A stretch of 64,000 nucleotides of DNA, taken from positions 19,346,001 to 19,410,000 of the forward strand of contig OX485804.1 of the NCBI GenBank assembly GCA_950295325.1, written 5' to 3'. Origin of the DNA: Polytrichum commune (taxonomy: Eukaryota; Streptophyta; Polytrichopsida; Polytrichales; Polytrichaceae). Both the position numbers and the translations under genes were made by a program. The notes under the pieces are model-generated. The model worked only from the letters and a program-made list of their open reading frames with translations, did no database searches and was not told the DNA's origin. Positions 10,799-23,117 of this stretch are shown here, one piece after another; position 1 is the first letter of the stretch; each line of letters begins with the position of its first letter.

Positions 10799-11208
10799 CA
10801 CGGGTAGAACACTCCATTGTCAAGTTAAACACCACGTGCGACCAAAAAAAATCTTCTTTTGGTAAGTTGCACCACCAAAATGGGTCAAAATTTTATCAAA
10901 TGTTTTTCATGAGTAGATATACACAGTACTTATGACATAGTTAAAAGTGGTAACTAAATTTGATGATTTGTTTTTTTCATAAAACATACCGTTTCTAACT
11001 AGAATGACACAGAATTGAACTAAAACAATTACTAAAAAAAATGAAGATGACTAAAAATTTCAAAAAAATATACAAAAGATACTATCAATGGTTATGTATA
11101 TGTAGAAAAATAATCATAAATTTTAAAATTATATATGGCATGTAATATAGGGGTAGCAAACTTTGTCCACACGTGGTGTCAACTTGACAATGAAGTGACC
11201 TCCCCGTG
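10799..11208. mobile_element. Non-autonomous TIR element C (410 bp, hAT-like, CACGTG termini)
   Basis: The ends are inverted repeats of about 40 bp. The left end begins CACGGGTAGAACACTCCATT and reads ACACCACGTG at base 40; the complement of the right end begins CACGGGGAGGTCACTTCATT and reaches CACCACGTG at the same depth. The 8-bp duplication GTGGAGGG lies at 11209-11216 on the right and 452-459 on the left, the left copy being separated by the later retrotransposon. An 8-bp duplication with C-initial inverted repeats suggests the hAT superfamily (inference). No coding sequence is present. Confidence 0.82.
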
Positions 11209-11459
11209 GTGGAGGGGCTACGATGACCATCACCATATCTTCTGTTGTATATGGATGTTTTGTAGCCCAATTTCTATGAACAAAGTGCATGGATAATAAC
11301 CACAACCGCATATGTTGTAGCTCCTTCATTGACTACGACACACTCTAACCTCCCTAATATCATGCATGTGGCAACCAATGTGCACTTGATATTAAGGAGG
11401 TTTGTAATGTTAACATGGATGTATGATAATAAAGAATTAGTGTAACATGTGACATTAAA

Positions 11460-11623
11460 AAATAACACAAAGTCAAGATTGGAGTAATGACAATAATGAC
11501 AATGATGACAATGTGACATGGTGAGAATGTGGTTTGAAATTTTTGGTGGATCGTTTTAATGTCAAAAACCATGATATATGAGAGGGAAATGAGACAACAA
11601 GGAAGGAGATTTAAACTGAGCAC
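11460..11623 (-). repeat. Unclassified repeat D, copy 1 (interrupted by element A)
   Basis: The complement of this segment, continued in 12252-12350, aligns co-linearly with 14780-14987. The homology runs across the insertion point of the TIR element at 11632-12251. Outer limits are approximate. Confidence 0.65.
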
Positions 11624-11631
11624 ACCTGCTC

Positions 11632-12251
11632 CTCGGGGGGGTGACCGGCTGAAAAGTAAAAACCACGTGAGAACAACTATAGGGTTTATTCTATTCATTG
11701 GCAAGAAAAGTTATATAAACTTTGGATCTACCATAGCCTACTTAAATTGCAAAACATGTGATTATATATAATCCAGTATAAGAGGAAAACCCCCACTTTA
11801 GGTTTAAGATAAAAAGAAATTAGTATCACAAAAATAATAGAGGAATTAAAAATAGAAACAAAAGAGTGTATTCACATATTATACATTAAACATAAATGAA
11901 AATTTGAACAACTGGGTTATGATGTGTACACTCTTCTTTCACCAATATATAGCGATGTGGATATATGCCATGCCATATTGGACTTTTAAGTTTGCCTTTG
12001 TACGGAATGAGTAAATCAAAATTTTATAAGTAATTTAGCATCATTTGAAATAGTATAGGTTTTCTTTTATAATTACTTATAGGGTGCTGAATATTTGGTA
12101 TAGTACTTTGATTATTTGTTGTTTTTTTTAAATAAAAAAATTCCCCTACTTAAAAGTTTCCCTAAAATCCAAAGGAGGAGGTAAATAACCCCATAAACAT
12201 ACCCTTTGTATGCCATGTGGTTACATTACACAAGGGGAAGTAACCCCCGAG
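11632..12251. mobile_element. Non-autonomous TIR element A (620 bp, hAT-like, CACGTG family)
   Basis: The left end starts CTCGGGGGGGTGACCGG and reads AACCACGTG at base 38; the complement of the right end starts CTCGGGGGTTACTTCCCC and reads AACCACATG at base 38. Flanking 8-bp duplications are ACCTGCTC (11624-11631) and ACCTACTC (12252-12259), with one mismatch. The left ~110 bp and right ~170 bp resemble the ends of the 2.6-kb element at 14988-17587, so this is probably a deletion derivative of the same family. No coding frame is recognised. Confidence 0.85.
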
Positions 12252-12399
12252 ACCTACTCCCTAGGGTTTTGGGACATAAGAGAGGGAGCAACATTATAGA
12301 GGGTGACATTATGAAGGTTAGGGTGTACAAAGCATAATTAAGGGTTTACTCTTTTGGTTATTTGTTTGTACTTAACATTTATTATAGGACACTGGGAGA

Positions 12400-12560
12400 C
12401 ATAACATTGTTCAAATCCATAACAATGTTTTGTGGGACTGACATTATTCCATGAAATATTCCCCACATTTAGACCGAATATGAGAAATATCTAGGAATAT
12501 TTGGTGGAATACTGTCAATCCCATAAAACACTGTTATGAATCTAAATGATTGATGTTATG
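12400..12560. mobile_element. Foldback MITE, family H (161 bp)
   Basis: Nearly the whole element is an imperfect inverted repeat. It starts CATAACATTGTTCAAATCC, and the complement of its end reads CATAACATCAATCATTTAG. Both arms continue through TGGGA(C/T)TGACA and on to AAATATTCC. The termini match those of the larger element at 13750-14550. No convincing target duplication is seen. Confidence 0.7.
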
Positions 12561-13749
12561 AAAAACTTCAAGAAAAAGAAAAAGGAAAACAACAACATAT
12601 GAAAACTTTTTGTACGAGGCATGAAATTCGACACTACATAGTAGAAACCACACTACTCCAGTCCGAATTGCACCAAGAAGAGGCGCATTAAGAAAGGTCG
12701 AATCCAAAATTCAACTACAGCAGTTGCAAAAATTTGGAGTACTGTTGAATGTGGTCCTGAATCTATAAACCACAGCCCCTCTCTAGCAGTTGCATCTAAA
12801 CAGCCCTTCAACCTGTGCCTCACAAAAGCAATTTTGGAGTACTGTAGTTTTCTAGCAGCTTGGGCAGAAAATATATGAATAGAAGGGTGCCTAAATTTTT
12901 TAGGAAATTCATGACATGGTTCGCGTAATTGTTTTTTGAGAAAATACCAGATTAATGTCCAAATTACAAAATTTCAGCTCACATGTGTTGTAGTTCAATG
13001 AATTAGTTTTTAGGTATCAATAAGTCTAAACATACATGGCAAAGTCTTGTTAGTTTTTTGTCTCACCATTCTAACACTTCTAATCCACAAATCGTTCACA
13101 AATGTAACATATCTCTCACAAACATCTCATCATGTCACATATTAAGAGTTTAGGATAACTAATGGGAGTTTCGGAGGTAAAGATAAGGGTTTAGTGTAAA
13201 TTAGCCACCTTAAATGAAATGACCAATAGCCGTCTAGAAACTGTAAGAGAAACTTGGATGAATGCCTCACTTACTTAAAACATATTATGAAACTGGTTGA
13301 TTTTAATATATTGTTTTCTGGGTTGCCTGCTTGTTTTGGTGACTTTAAATAATTATTAGGCAAAGACCTGCCCAAACTGCTATGAAACTATGGTGTCTAC
13401 AAGCTTGTCCACAATTTGGACCCAAACAATTAGCTTTGCGAGCAATTCCTTGGCTTGTCAATGTAGATTTCAAGTTACGACCACTTGTGCACATAATTTG
13501 ATGAAGAGCTTCAATCCCTCACCAATTACATTTTAAAATATCTCAACGATTGGGACCTTGCTCAAGCTCCCATTATATGAGATGTGGATGAGAAGCTTGT
13601 CATGATCGAGGAATGCCAAAGGTGCCCAAAATCAAGAGCCTTTGCGTGTTCAAGTGGAAAGTGGAAATTGTATGCATATGACATGCAAGTGTTATTTATG
13701 TTATTTTAGATAAATTCTTTGTTCAAATCTCTCTACAATCTTTTGCTGC
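12561..13749. other. Non-coding AT-rich sequence between TIR elements
   Basis: No gene, RNA or clear repeat boundary is seen. Open frames are short and lack coding character. Confidence 0.5.
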
Positions 13750-14550
13750 CATAACATTATTTAAATCCATAACAATGTATTGTGGGATTGACAGTATTTC
13801 ATAGAATATTCCTGGATATTTTTCATTTTCAATTTGAACGTGGGAAATATTCTTGAGTATTTCGTGAAATACTGTCAATCTCGGATATTTCCCACATTCA
13901 AACTGAATGTGGGAAATATCTGTGAATATTCCGTGAAATATCGCATACTTTGGACAACTGCCAAAATAACTAAAGTTAACTAGATTTTTTTCAATACATT
14001 TTAGGGAACAACTAAAATTAACTAGAGATTTTTTAAACAGATTTGAAGAACAACTACAGTGAACTAGAAAAAATTAAGACCATACTCAAGAACAACTATA
14101 GTTAACTAGAAATTTTCAAGTATTATCATATACTAAAAGAAGTTCACCTCTTGATTTGCTTCAATTGAGGGTCTTTAATATGCTCGGGCCACCGAGGATC
14201 ATCAAGAAATGCCTTGTATGATCATTCCGAGTGTTGGGCTCCAGAACAACCTCCATGTACACCACCAACACAAATAACACGCTAATGACACTACAACACT
14301 ACAACATAATTATGTGAACAAGTTGCGCTCAACTTTAGTTAACTAGATATAACTATAACTAACTAGATTTTTTGGAAGACCAAATTTAGAACAATTATAG
14401 TTAACTACATTTTTGGCAAGTCAAATCGCGAACAACTATAGTTATGAAAGGCAACTGGTTAACTAATAGTTGAATTAGTTGGTTAGTTGTCCAAGGTCTA
14501 AAAAACTGTTAGTCTAATAGAACATTGTTATGGATTTGAATAATGTTATG
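13750..14550. mobile_element. Family H TIR element with subterminal tandem motifs (801 bp)
   Basis: The left end begins CATAACATTATTTAAATCC and the complement of the right end begins CATAACATTATTCAAATCC, followed on both sides by ATAACAATGT. These ends match the small foldback element at 12400-12560. Much of the interior (13960-14490) is a degenerate array of units containing AACTATAGTTAACTAGA. Flanking bases (GCTGC and GATCG) do not form an obvious duplication, so the superfamily is undecided. Confidence 0.68.
13960..14490. repeat. Degenerate tandem array of AACTATAGTTAACTAGA units
   Basis: Eight or more imperfect copies, spaced about 40-60 bases apart, each contain the TAGTTAACTA palindrome. 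They lie inside the TIR element at 13750-14550 and may serve as transposase-binding subterminal repeats (inference). Confidence 0.6.
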
Positions 14551-14779
14551 GATCGAACTCTACATCTTTGAATCTTATGTTACAGTAGCAAATCTATGAT
14601 GAAACATCAACATAAAATTGATTGAAATTCTACAGATCTTGATTCTCCCTTGACTTAGTTAAGGTTGATAGAAAATGTATGTTTCCCTCAAAGTATTCTG
14701 ATTATTGATGGACATTAGTCAATACAAATCGATAATATAGTCTAACATTTTGTTAACATGTTTTTTTCCCTACGGGGCT

Positions 14780-14987
14780 TGTTCTTAAAATCCATATTTA
14801 ATTGTAGGCCAATCACATGCACCATGACCTCTGTAATGTCACCCTTTGTAATGCCACTCTTATATCTGGAAACCCTAGGGAATAGATGTGCTTCATTTAA
14901 ATATCTCTCCTTATTGCCATATTCCCTATCATTTGTCATGGGTTCTCACATTAAGATAATCCATCAAAGAAATCAAAAAACACACTC
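14780..14987 (+). repeat. Unclassified repeat D, copy 2 (empty site for element A)
   Basis: Aligns with the complement of 12252-12350 joined to 11521-11623. At the position where copy 1 carries the 620-bp TIR element, this copy reads GAATAGAT once, with no insert. Its right end is the target duplication of the 2.6-kb element that follows. Confidence 0.7.
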
Positions 14988-17587
14988 CTCGGGGAGGTGA
15001 CTATCGGAATTTTAGAAACCACGTGAGATAAAACATAGGGTCAATTTAATTCGTTGAGGGTAAATTTTATAAGTTTGTTAGATCTACCATAGCATTGGAA
15101 ATATGTCCCCTACATGATTATATGTAAAATAAGGTGGTGAATAAATCCTTCATTTTAGTAATTAGTAGAAAAAAATAGGATCATAGATATTGGATACCCC
15201 CAAATGTATGTAGTAGGACCAATAGAATAATATGGGTTTGACTACTTGGATGAATATTGTTTAAATTCTGTCCGAATTTGAAAGAAATGCATTAGTATGG
15301 AGGGAAATGTTGTGGATTTTGTTTGGGGAAGGAATGTTGCAACTTCTCAACGCCCCTTGGGCTTGCTTAGGATTTGGGCAAGCATAGTGGCGCGAAAGCG
15401 GTAGGTAAGACATATTTTTTGGAGCTTTCTTCTTTGCTCCATAGCATTCACACATGGTGTTTCACAAGCACCGAAGATTCGGCTTACTCCGCTCTCGTGC
15501 AGTAAGAGTCGATTTCAAACTCCACCTCTTTGATTTTCCCCTTCCATTGTCCGTTTTTGACGACATACTATTGATTTCCAACGCCCTCCTGAATGTGGGA
15601 TGTGGAAAGATGAAGATTTACAAGACCTGAATGTGAGCATAGAAAGATGAGATGTTGATGATTACATCAATGCTTCGTCTTCTACAGAGAGAATGTTGGG
15701 TCTTGGGATGGATTGTGGAGTGTATTTTATGCAGAATAATACGACAACTATCTCATCTACAGTTTAATAGGTTCTTAAGAGGATTAGGGGAAAACCTTCA
15801 AAAAATCTGCAACCTACATGTATCCTCAATGGAGTTGACCATGACACGTGATGTATATGACGAGTTCAAAAAATAAGACGGAGGGTAGGTACAAGATGGG
15901 GATGTTGCAGGCATCCCATTGACTGTCTCAATCGGGAGGTGATCAAAGGTAAATAAACAAATATTGCCAGAACCGGTTTTATGGTCTATCTTAATTATTT
16001 TAGAAAAGTCCATGGATACTTCAAATTCAAATCTGACCACTCGGATTCTATTTGGGTTGATGTAGATAGCATAATTTGTACAGTGACTATGTCATTTGAT
16101 GTAGAGAGGGATGTCTTTGAGCTCGATCCACTTGATGATAATTCCTTGAATGAGTTTGTTGAGAAATCTACATGAAATTGATAGCGATGTAGGATATTGG
16201 TTGTGACCTTATATGCATACCCCAAAATAATTAATTTCCCATTCTAGTGTACAAATTATGAATGATTGTTGTCGAAAATGTTTTCTAAGTTAGTAGGTGT
16301 TATTTAATCTATGAAAATATCTTGCTTCATTCAAAGATGTCATTTATTAATGAGCATTGGATGGTTGAAGTAATAAACATGTATTTGTCTTTTCAAATGC
16401 ATAAAGATGATGAGTTAACTCTCAATCCAAATTCGGAGGAAATTAGGTACTATGTACTCCTAAACCTTAAATTTGCACATTTTCTTATTATTTGGTCTTG
16501 AATAGATTTTTGATTGAGCATCTTCAATTCTCTTAATCTAAAACCTAAATTTTAAACCATGAAATTATGAGAATTAAGATTGGCTTGTGGTTCATTCTTC
16601 ATCAGTTTTTGTTGTTGCTCTTACTTGTCTTGCTAGTAGTGTTCAATATGTCAACATTCTATTGACTGCCCTTTTGTCATAACAATATTTTGTACTATAA
16701 CATTTAGATGATCGATTGGTGTGCTACAACATTTGGCAACCTCACCATGGTAGAGTCGGAGGATTGCACTTTGCCTTGGAAGAAGACGTGTTGCAATGGT
16801 TGGAGACTTTGAAGATTGTCCACCTCATGCCAACAATTAGTTTTAATTATTTGTCATCATTGGTGCTAAAATTCTCCAATTTTTTTAGTCTTATCATGAC
16901 ATTGTAGAGGATATTAACATGTATCTTAATATATATTAGAGGGTGCATATTTTTATCCTAACCCTTCACATTGTATATATTTGGTACAAGGTTGAATGTA
17001 TTTGTGAACACAAATAAAGTAAATGTTTTCAATTTGTGTATTTAGTTTTCTTTCATTTGAATGCAATCTTTTGTTTTGGAGTATATAGTTGTGCAAATTT
17101 TCATGTCTTGTGATAATTGATTGTATTTTTTGTTTTGTTCTATCCGCATTTACAACTTGTTTATGTTAGCTTGTACATTTTGTTATCTCCATGTTTATTG
17201 GTAACCTTTTAACTAGTATTCAAGTGCTATTGGTTGTGTTTTGAATGGGACTTTGAATGGTTTAGCATTGGTATAACTAATTAAAACTAATTGAATGACA
17301 AGATGGAAGGTATGGAATGTTTGTTGCTAACATAGTCGATTTTGCAATGCTATAGTATTCCGTCGACTATTTGGTACTTGTACGATTTATTAAAAAAAAT
17401 ATGGTGCCAAAAAATAGCCTCTCTAAATAATTACAAATAAATATAGGGTGCTAAAAAATATGTCAAAGTAGCTTTATATCTACAAATAGGGAGGAAAAAA
17501 ATATTGAGAGGTGCATAAATATCCCCCCATAAAATACACCATTATCGCACGTGGTTACAAAATGTAAGGGGGTGTGATCCCCCCGTG
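14988..17587. mobile_element. Longer TIR element B (2600 bp, hAT-like, CACGTG family)
   Basis: A perfect 8-bp duplication ACACACTC flanks it at 14980-14987 and 17588-17595. The left end starts CTCGGGGAGGTGACTATCGG and reaches AACCACGTG at base 38; the complement of the right end starts CACGGGGGGATCACACCCCC and reaches AACCACGTG at base 40. Short frames inside (for example 15652-15876 and 15981-16175, plus strand) show no recognisable transposase motif. The interior is either a dead transposase gene or filler. It is the longest member of the family in the window. Confidence 0.87.
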
Positions 17588-18285
17588 ACACACTCGCACA
17601 CATCATGTTTTGGGAAATGTGAAGATAGATGGGGACTCATTATCTTACAACTTGAATTTGATTGAAATATCAAATATAAAAACTACAAATACAAGATTTT
17701 CACTATTTTATATTTGTGATATACAAAGCAAACAAAAAAACAAAATTCAAGAATTAAATCAGTTTACCAAAGCAAATCATGCACTCTACAAACATCTTAG
17801 AGCGTTCTTGAAATGTATGATAAATGAGCATATTTAGCACTTATGTGTTCAAAAAATTAGTATCACACATATTGAATAGGACAAGCAGTGTAGTAAAGTT
17901 ATCAAAATCAGCTTTGGGATACATGTTTTGTTTTGTTTTGTTTTGTTTTTTGTTTTTTGTTTGTTTGTCCGAGACATAAAGTGTTTTCAACTTTTAGGTT
18001 TTGGATGTTTAATTAAGTTATTATTCTAATTTTGGTCAAGTGCATGTTCAGGACGTGGGTTGCACAAGAATCTGATTTTTTTAAGGCTCTAACGTATTAA
18101 CACTTATTCCCAACACTTTGATGGGTTTTTATACTTCAAGTAATATGTTCTAAGTGCTAAATATGTCATTAATTTTGGATATGTGAATATGTCCAAAATC
18201 TTTTTTTCTTTCTTTTTTCAAATTTTTAAGGGAGATTATTTCAAAGCCCATTGTAAGGTAGGTGTAGCTTGAGGGGTTGTGTAAG
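17588..18285. other. AT-rich intergenic DNA with a simple repeat
   Basis: No gene is seen. A GTTTT/GTTTTTT-type simple repeat occupies about 17926-17968. Confidence 0.5.
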
Positions 18286-18290
18286 GTCAG

Positions 18291-19926
18291 TGTAAGCCCC
18301 AAACCCTCACCCTTGAGCGTCGTAATCCAGGTGAGAACCTAGAGCTCACATGAATCCAAGCATTTGCTTATGACCTCCATCCCATGCCACATACCATTGA
18401 ATGGGGATAATGCACACACACTGTTATTTAAACCAGAACCCCACCTCAACATTCATGAATGCTCGCATTACAATCCATTGTCATTCGACCACACCCTAAT
18501 TACTTATGCTATTGCCCAACTAGGGGACATCAACTACTACCATTAACTACAAGACCCCCTCCTTTTCTTGCCACCTATGATTCAACTAATTAACCCTTAC
18601 TCCTAAACACGACCTCACTCCAAGGCGTTGGTTTTCAGCCGCAAGGGGTGAAGAACCCAAGTAAATGCTCTCCTGTTGCTGTGCCGCTGGGCACCCGTCA
18701 CCTCCCGTCATCGGTTGTCACAGCCCGTCACCCAACTGGCGAAGTCGGCTTGCTGGATTAGGACTCCCTTCACCCCCTGGTTCAGGTCCTTTGCGCCGGG
18801 CTCGACTGCCCTCATCCTCCTGTCCTCTGGACCTCCACAACACCCAACTCGTTCAACCAATTCGGTTCCGCATCCCCTGGCGCTTCCCCTTTCGACCTCA
18901 CCGCATTGATGCTGGCCGAGGATTTCAGCTGCAGCCAGCAGCCTGCTAAAATGCCCGCCAATTTCCCTGGCTTGCTAGGCCTTGTCTTCGCCGAGGTCGT
19001 CCAGCAGCACAGGTCTTTCCTCGTGTCCTTGAATTGCCTGTCCTGCATCCCTACCATTCATGAAGCCTCTCCCGCTCGATGAGGGACAAATCTCTTCAGT
19101 GACAGCGTCCACCCGTAGAACCTGCAGCTGAATCAACGAAATCTAAGCACAATCTGATGCACCCCTGCTTCGAGGCTGTGCACTGAAACAATGTGGGTTG
19201 TTCTCCCCCTCCTTCGGCGTTTCTGCCTTCACGAATGCCCAATGCTACCCAGGTCGTGAGCTCGAATGCTTCTCCGCTCGCTGAATTGAATCACGGTTCT
19301 GCCGCACACCGACTCTACTCCTTGCTCGGAATTCCCTTGCTGGCCGACGTCCCTGCTAGTCAGCTACACAACCTCCACCTTATTGCGGCAGCCTCATTAC
19401 TCACCGTGCCCATTGGCTTGCGCTTCCAACATCGACTGCATTCATAGATCAAAGTTGGAACATTCGGGCAGGGTTTTCACCCTCCGTGTTAGCCAACAAA
19501 AAAAACCACTTCCACCAGGCTTCGCAGCCCTCATAGCCGCAGTTGAGAGAGAGAGCGAGCGAGTGCCGAGAGAGGCCTCAACGGCCTAGGTCTCCCCTCC
19601 GACCTTTCCTACCTCCCGGAATTCTCTAGGGTGCAGTGGCACCCCCCCCCCCATAACGAACACTACTAACTCCCTTTTCGGTCAATAAAACCCCATCCCC
19701 ACAAAGCCTAAGTTTAAATTCCACCCCCTTGACTAGCCAACTCCTAGTTTACTTCACTCATTCATCTATCGCTTAAAACACTCACCTTCAAGTCTAAAGC
19801 TTAATCCCAAATCAAACTCAAAGTTCCACACTTTTTATATTTTTGAATAATAAAGAAAATCAAAGCCTAAGTTTTTATGCAATACTAAACTCAAGGACGC
19901 ATGTGAGCACCGAATTTGGGCTCACA
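18291..19926 (-). mobile_element. Solo LTR of a related gypsy family (1636 bp)
   Basis: Read on the minus strand, this segment starts TGTGAGCCCAAATTCGGTGC at 19926 and ends with a version of the terminal sequence of the complete element's LTR: the plus strand at 18291 begins TGTAAGCCCCAAACCC and continues CACCCTTGAGCGTC. A perfect 5-bp duplication GTCAG flanks it at 18286-18290 and 19927-19931. An internal stretch near 19815-19845 also matches (AAAAATATAAAAAG). There is no internal region, so it arose by LTR-LTR recombination. The centre, about 18640-19640, is much richer in GC than its surroundings and does not match the other LTR; its open frames are not recognised. Confidence 0.9.
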
Positions 19927-19931
19927 GTCAG

Positions 19932-22900
19932 TGGGGGACTTGACTACGCTCACATCTATCAACATAATCACCCTGACAAGGGCAACGTTGCAATCCCTCT
20001 TATTTTTTTGGTGTCTATAATAGATCACAAATTGAAATAAGTGCATGAGACCTCATAACATTGTTGAGCTATATGGTCATGTTTCATTCTATATTTAGCC
20101 TTTGACTTATGCTTCCACTATCTTACCTTCATGGGAAGAAACTTAGATAATAGGAAGAAACTAACACCGATATGATTAGCAATAAGTGTCGGTATGAATA
20201 CACTCTAGTGTGAATATTATGAACCATGTCGGTATTGTTAGTGGATAGTGTTGCTATCAAATAAAACCCCTTAGATACGAGAAGTTTATAAAGAAAAACG
20301 AGTGTATATGTACTAACAACATGTTAAAAAATGAACTCGTGCAGTTAATGTGATAAATGCCTCCACTACATATACAAACTATACATCATGAATGAAATGA
20401 GCATTTATTACATATAAGATCCACTTTCACTATCCAATGAGAAAGTCATTGAATGTTTCTCATCCACAACATGTATAGCTCAATGATTGTATCAAACAAT
20501 TAAAGCTAAGAGCTCAATAGCTTAGCCACAACCCAAAGAGTAAAACTAAAGAAGTCCATGTGAGCTCCAAGAGCCTTTAATTTTCTTGAAACGTGAACCC
20601 AAATGCAAACCCAAACAAGAAGAGACATGGCAGTCATTGTGGACTATTACCGTATGGAAACAATGAACGAAAACATGCAAAGGCTGAAACTAACACATTT
20701 GTTATCAATTTGGCCTCTAACCCTAGGGGGCCTTTTTGTGCATAAATCCTCGCTATATAGAATTTTATAATCTATTCAGATGTACATAGTAGAGAAAACA
20801 ATACCTCTCCTTTATGTATACTATGTACACTAAAGCCTCAAATAATACACCTTCTTACACTCACGTTAGTTTGTACATGGCATGAAGAGTCCACCCACCG
20901 GGGAATAGTGTTGGGAGGAACAATGATTCATGTGCGTAGGCAGGTTGTATAACTCCATCCTAATTTTCAAGTGTCAGCATGAATGTATGCATAGTACATG
21001 AATATTACTACTTTATTGGGAATCCCACAAGATATAATTGACATATTCCAAGGTCAATGAAACTAGCCCACGTGGCTGAATAATGTTACACATGCTAACG
21101 AATTATGGACATAAGTGCATCACCATGTTTGTCCCAAAACTATATTTTGTACAAATACACAAGATAGATGTAGAAGTTTTGAAGGCCATGGGGTCTGCGG
21201 GAGGCTTTGGATGCTCCCAAATTCATTGCCTATCATAATACCACAAAAGACAACCATGCAATTCCTCTTCATTGCATGGGGAACAATGTCACATATGTTT
21301 GTGTCCATTATCCATTTAATTATATGTGTTTATAGTATATCACAAACCCAAATAGGTGTATCCTTGCCAAGGTGAATTGGACACTACCACGTGGGTGTAC
21401 AAAGTATATGTAAGGGACGGATATAGTTCCACTTAGAATTATTGTACAAATATGTAGGTAAAATGAATTTTGAAGGAGAGGTAAAAGTACCAAAGTCTCC
21501 CCAACCCCGACCCCGGTTTTTCACATGATGGCTTTGTTTCATCCTAGTATACTTCATACCCCAAAAGTTCATATGTATTTATTCATGAAGAAATTCATGG
21601 TGTCCCCCTTGTCATATATCAATGACAAAATGGGATATGTGAACATATATGCAAGGAGATTGAGATTTCTTGTTTTCTTTGGTTCTAATCATTTATATTT
21701 TGTCTAAATAATCGAGGCAATTTTTTTTCAAAAGTTCAAAATTTCCGTATACATATAAGAGAGTATCCTCCGGTGTAAATTTGTACGTATAAAATTTGGT
21801 ATATTGTATTAATTGTGTATATCTAAAGGTGTTTTGATAAGGTGTCTCACACACAAATGGTTCCCACTCTTAATGAAGAGTTTAGCCCCCTTGGGAGATG
21901 CATCTATCTTGACAGATTGTGGAGGTAAGCATATCATACCTTGTTCAGGCAACATGCTTGGAATTTGTGGCATCTATGAAGACTCATTCATCATGGATGA
22001 TGGGGTTGCAATACAAACAACCTCGGATCCATTCCTACTGGATGACACTACCACCAAACAGGGTCATTAGCGTGACCTTTCAAATAGGGCACCCCATTGT
22101 GTTAACTTCCAATTCCGAGGTACCGAGATAAAGTCAATTTCACTTTCGAACACGTGGAGTTGTGTGAGTGTGTTATTACTTATTTAAAGGTAACAGTTTT
22201 TCCTCGAGTAATTTTGGTCCAATATCACAAGTATTGTCACAATAAAAGTACGTATTACAGATGTACATGAGAATTTTTAGAGAAATTAGTGTTAGTCAAA
22301 CTAATGACCCCTACTTAATGCACACTACTTTGAGGTCTCTGATGCCATCTCAAAAGTTAAATCATCCAAAAAAAAAAAATCATTTCCAGGCTACAGAATT
22401 GTTGGCTGTGTGCATCTTCCTAGAGGATAAGTCTGAGTTTCCGTAGACACCATAAATCCTTGGTCCGTGTACCTTTAAGAATGGTCCTGTGTGGAGATGT
22501 GCAAGGTGGTTGTGAGTTCACTTTAAGCCCGTGAGGGACAAGTCAGCTTCATGCAGTGGTTGTCTATCAGAGTCACCACAAAAGACAACCATGCAGTTTC
22601 CTCTTGACTCAGACTACTGCATGGGAAGAAATAAATATATTTGACCATCTACACCACCCACAAGAACCACACCAGCAAAATTCACTATCTAATCACAAAG
22701 TGAGTAATTGCATGGCCTCCATGCCTGAGGTGTGCCTCCAAGTCCATTTAATTTTAATTTTAATTTTTTTTTCAAAAACATTTGGTGGGAATGATTCAAT
22801 GATGCCAAGCACTACCTTTCCGTTAGCTTTCCTCAAGCACTCCTACCTGTGGGGCCCTGCTCTGTGTGTTGCCTCGGAGTATGTAAACCTAGAATTCGTT

Positions 22901-23109
22901 CTCCCCGAAGTTGGTATTCATCCGGTTTCTGACATCAGCATAAAAATCGCATGTAACTCATTCCACCCAGAATTCAAGGTACCGTTGAGTAACCACCCAC
23001 ATGCAAAGGCAAGCGTCCTTGAAACTGTCATACTTCTTTAACTTATTTGTTGACTACGATCTTAAAACTTCATGTACGTACTTGATTCTAGTCGAATCAT
23101 TGTGTTTGT
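19932..23109. other. Intergenic DNA, no gene recognised
   Basis: Several frames of 60-160 codons exist (the longest is 22556-23041, plus strand), but none has recognisable motifs or coding-like composition. Short similar stretches around ACCACAAAAGACAACCATGC recur at about 21240 and 22575, suggesting old repeat copies. Confidence 0.45.
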
Positions 23110-23117
23110 CACCTACA

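Noticed and set aside
22556-23041. 161-codon frame on the plus strand
   Set aside because: Composition is not protein-like, there is no motif, and there are no splice or promoter signals.
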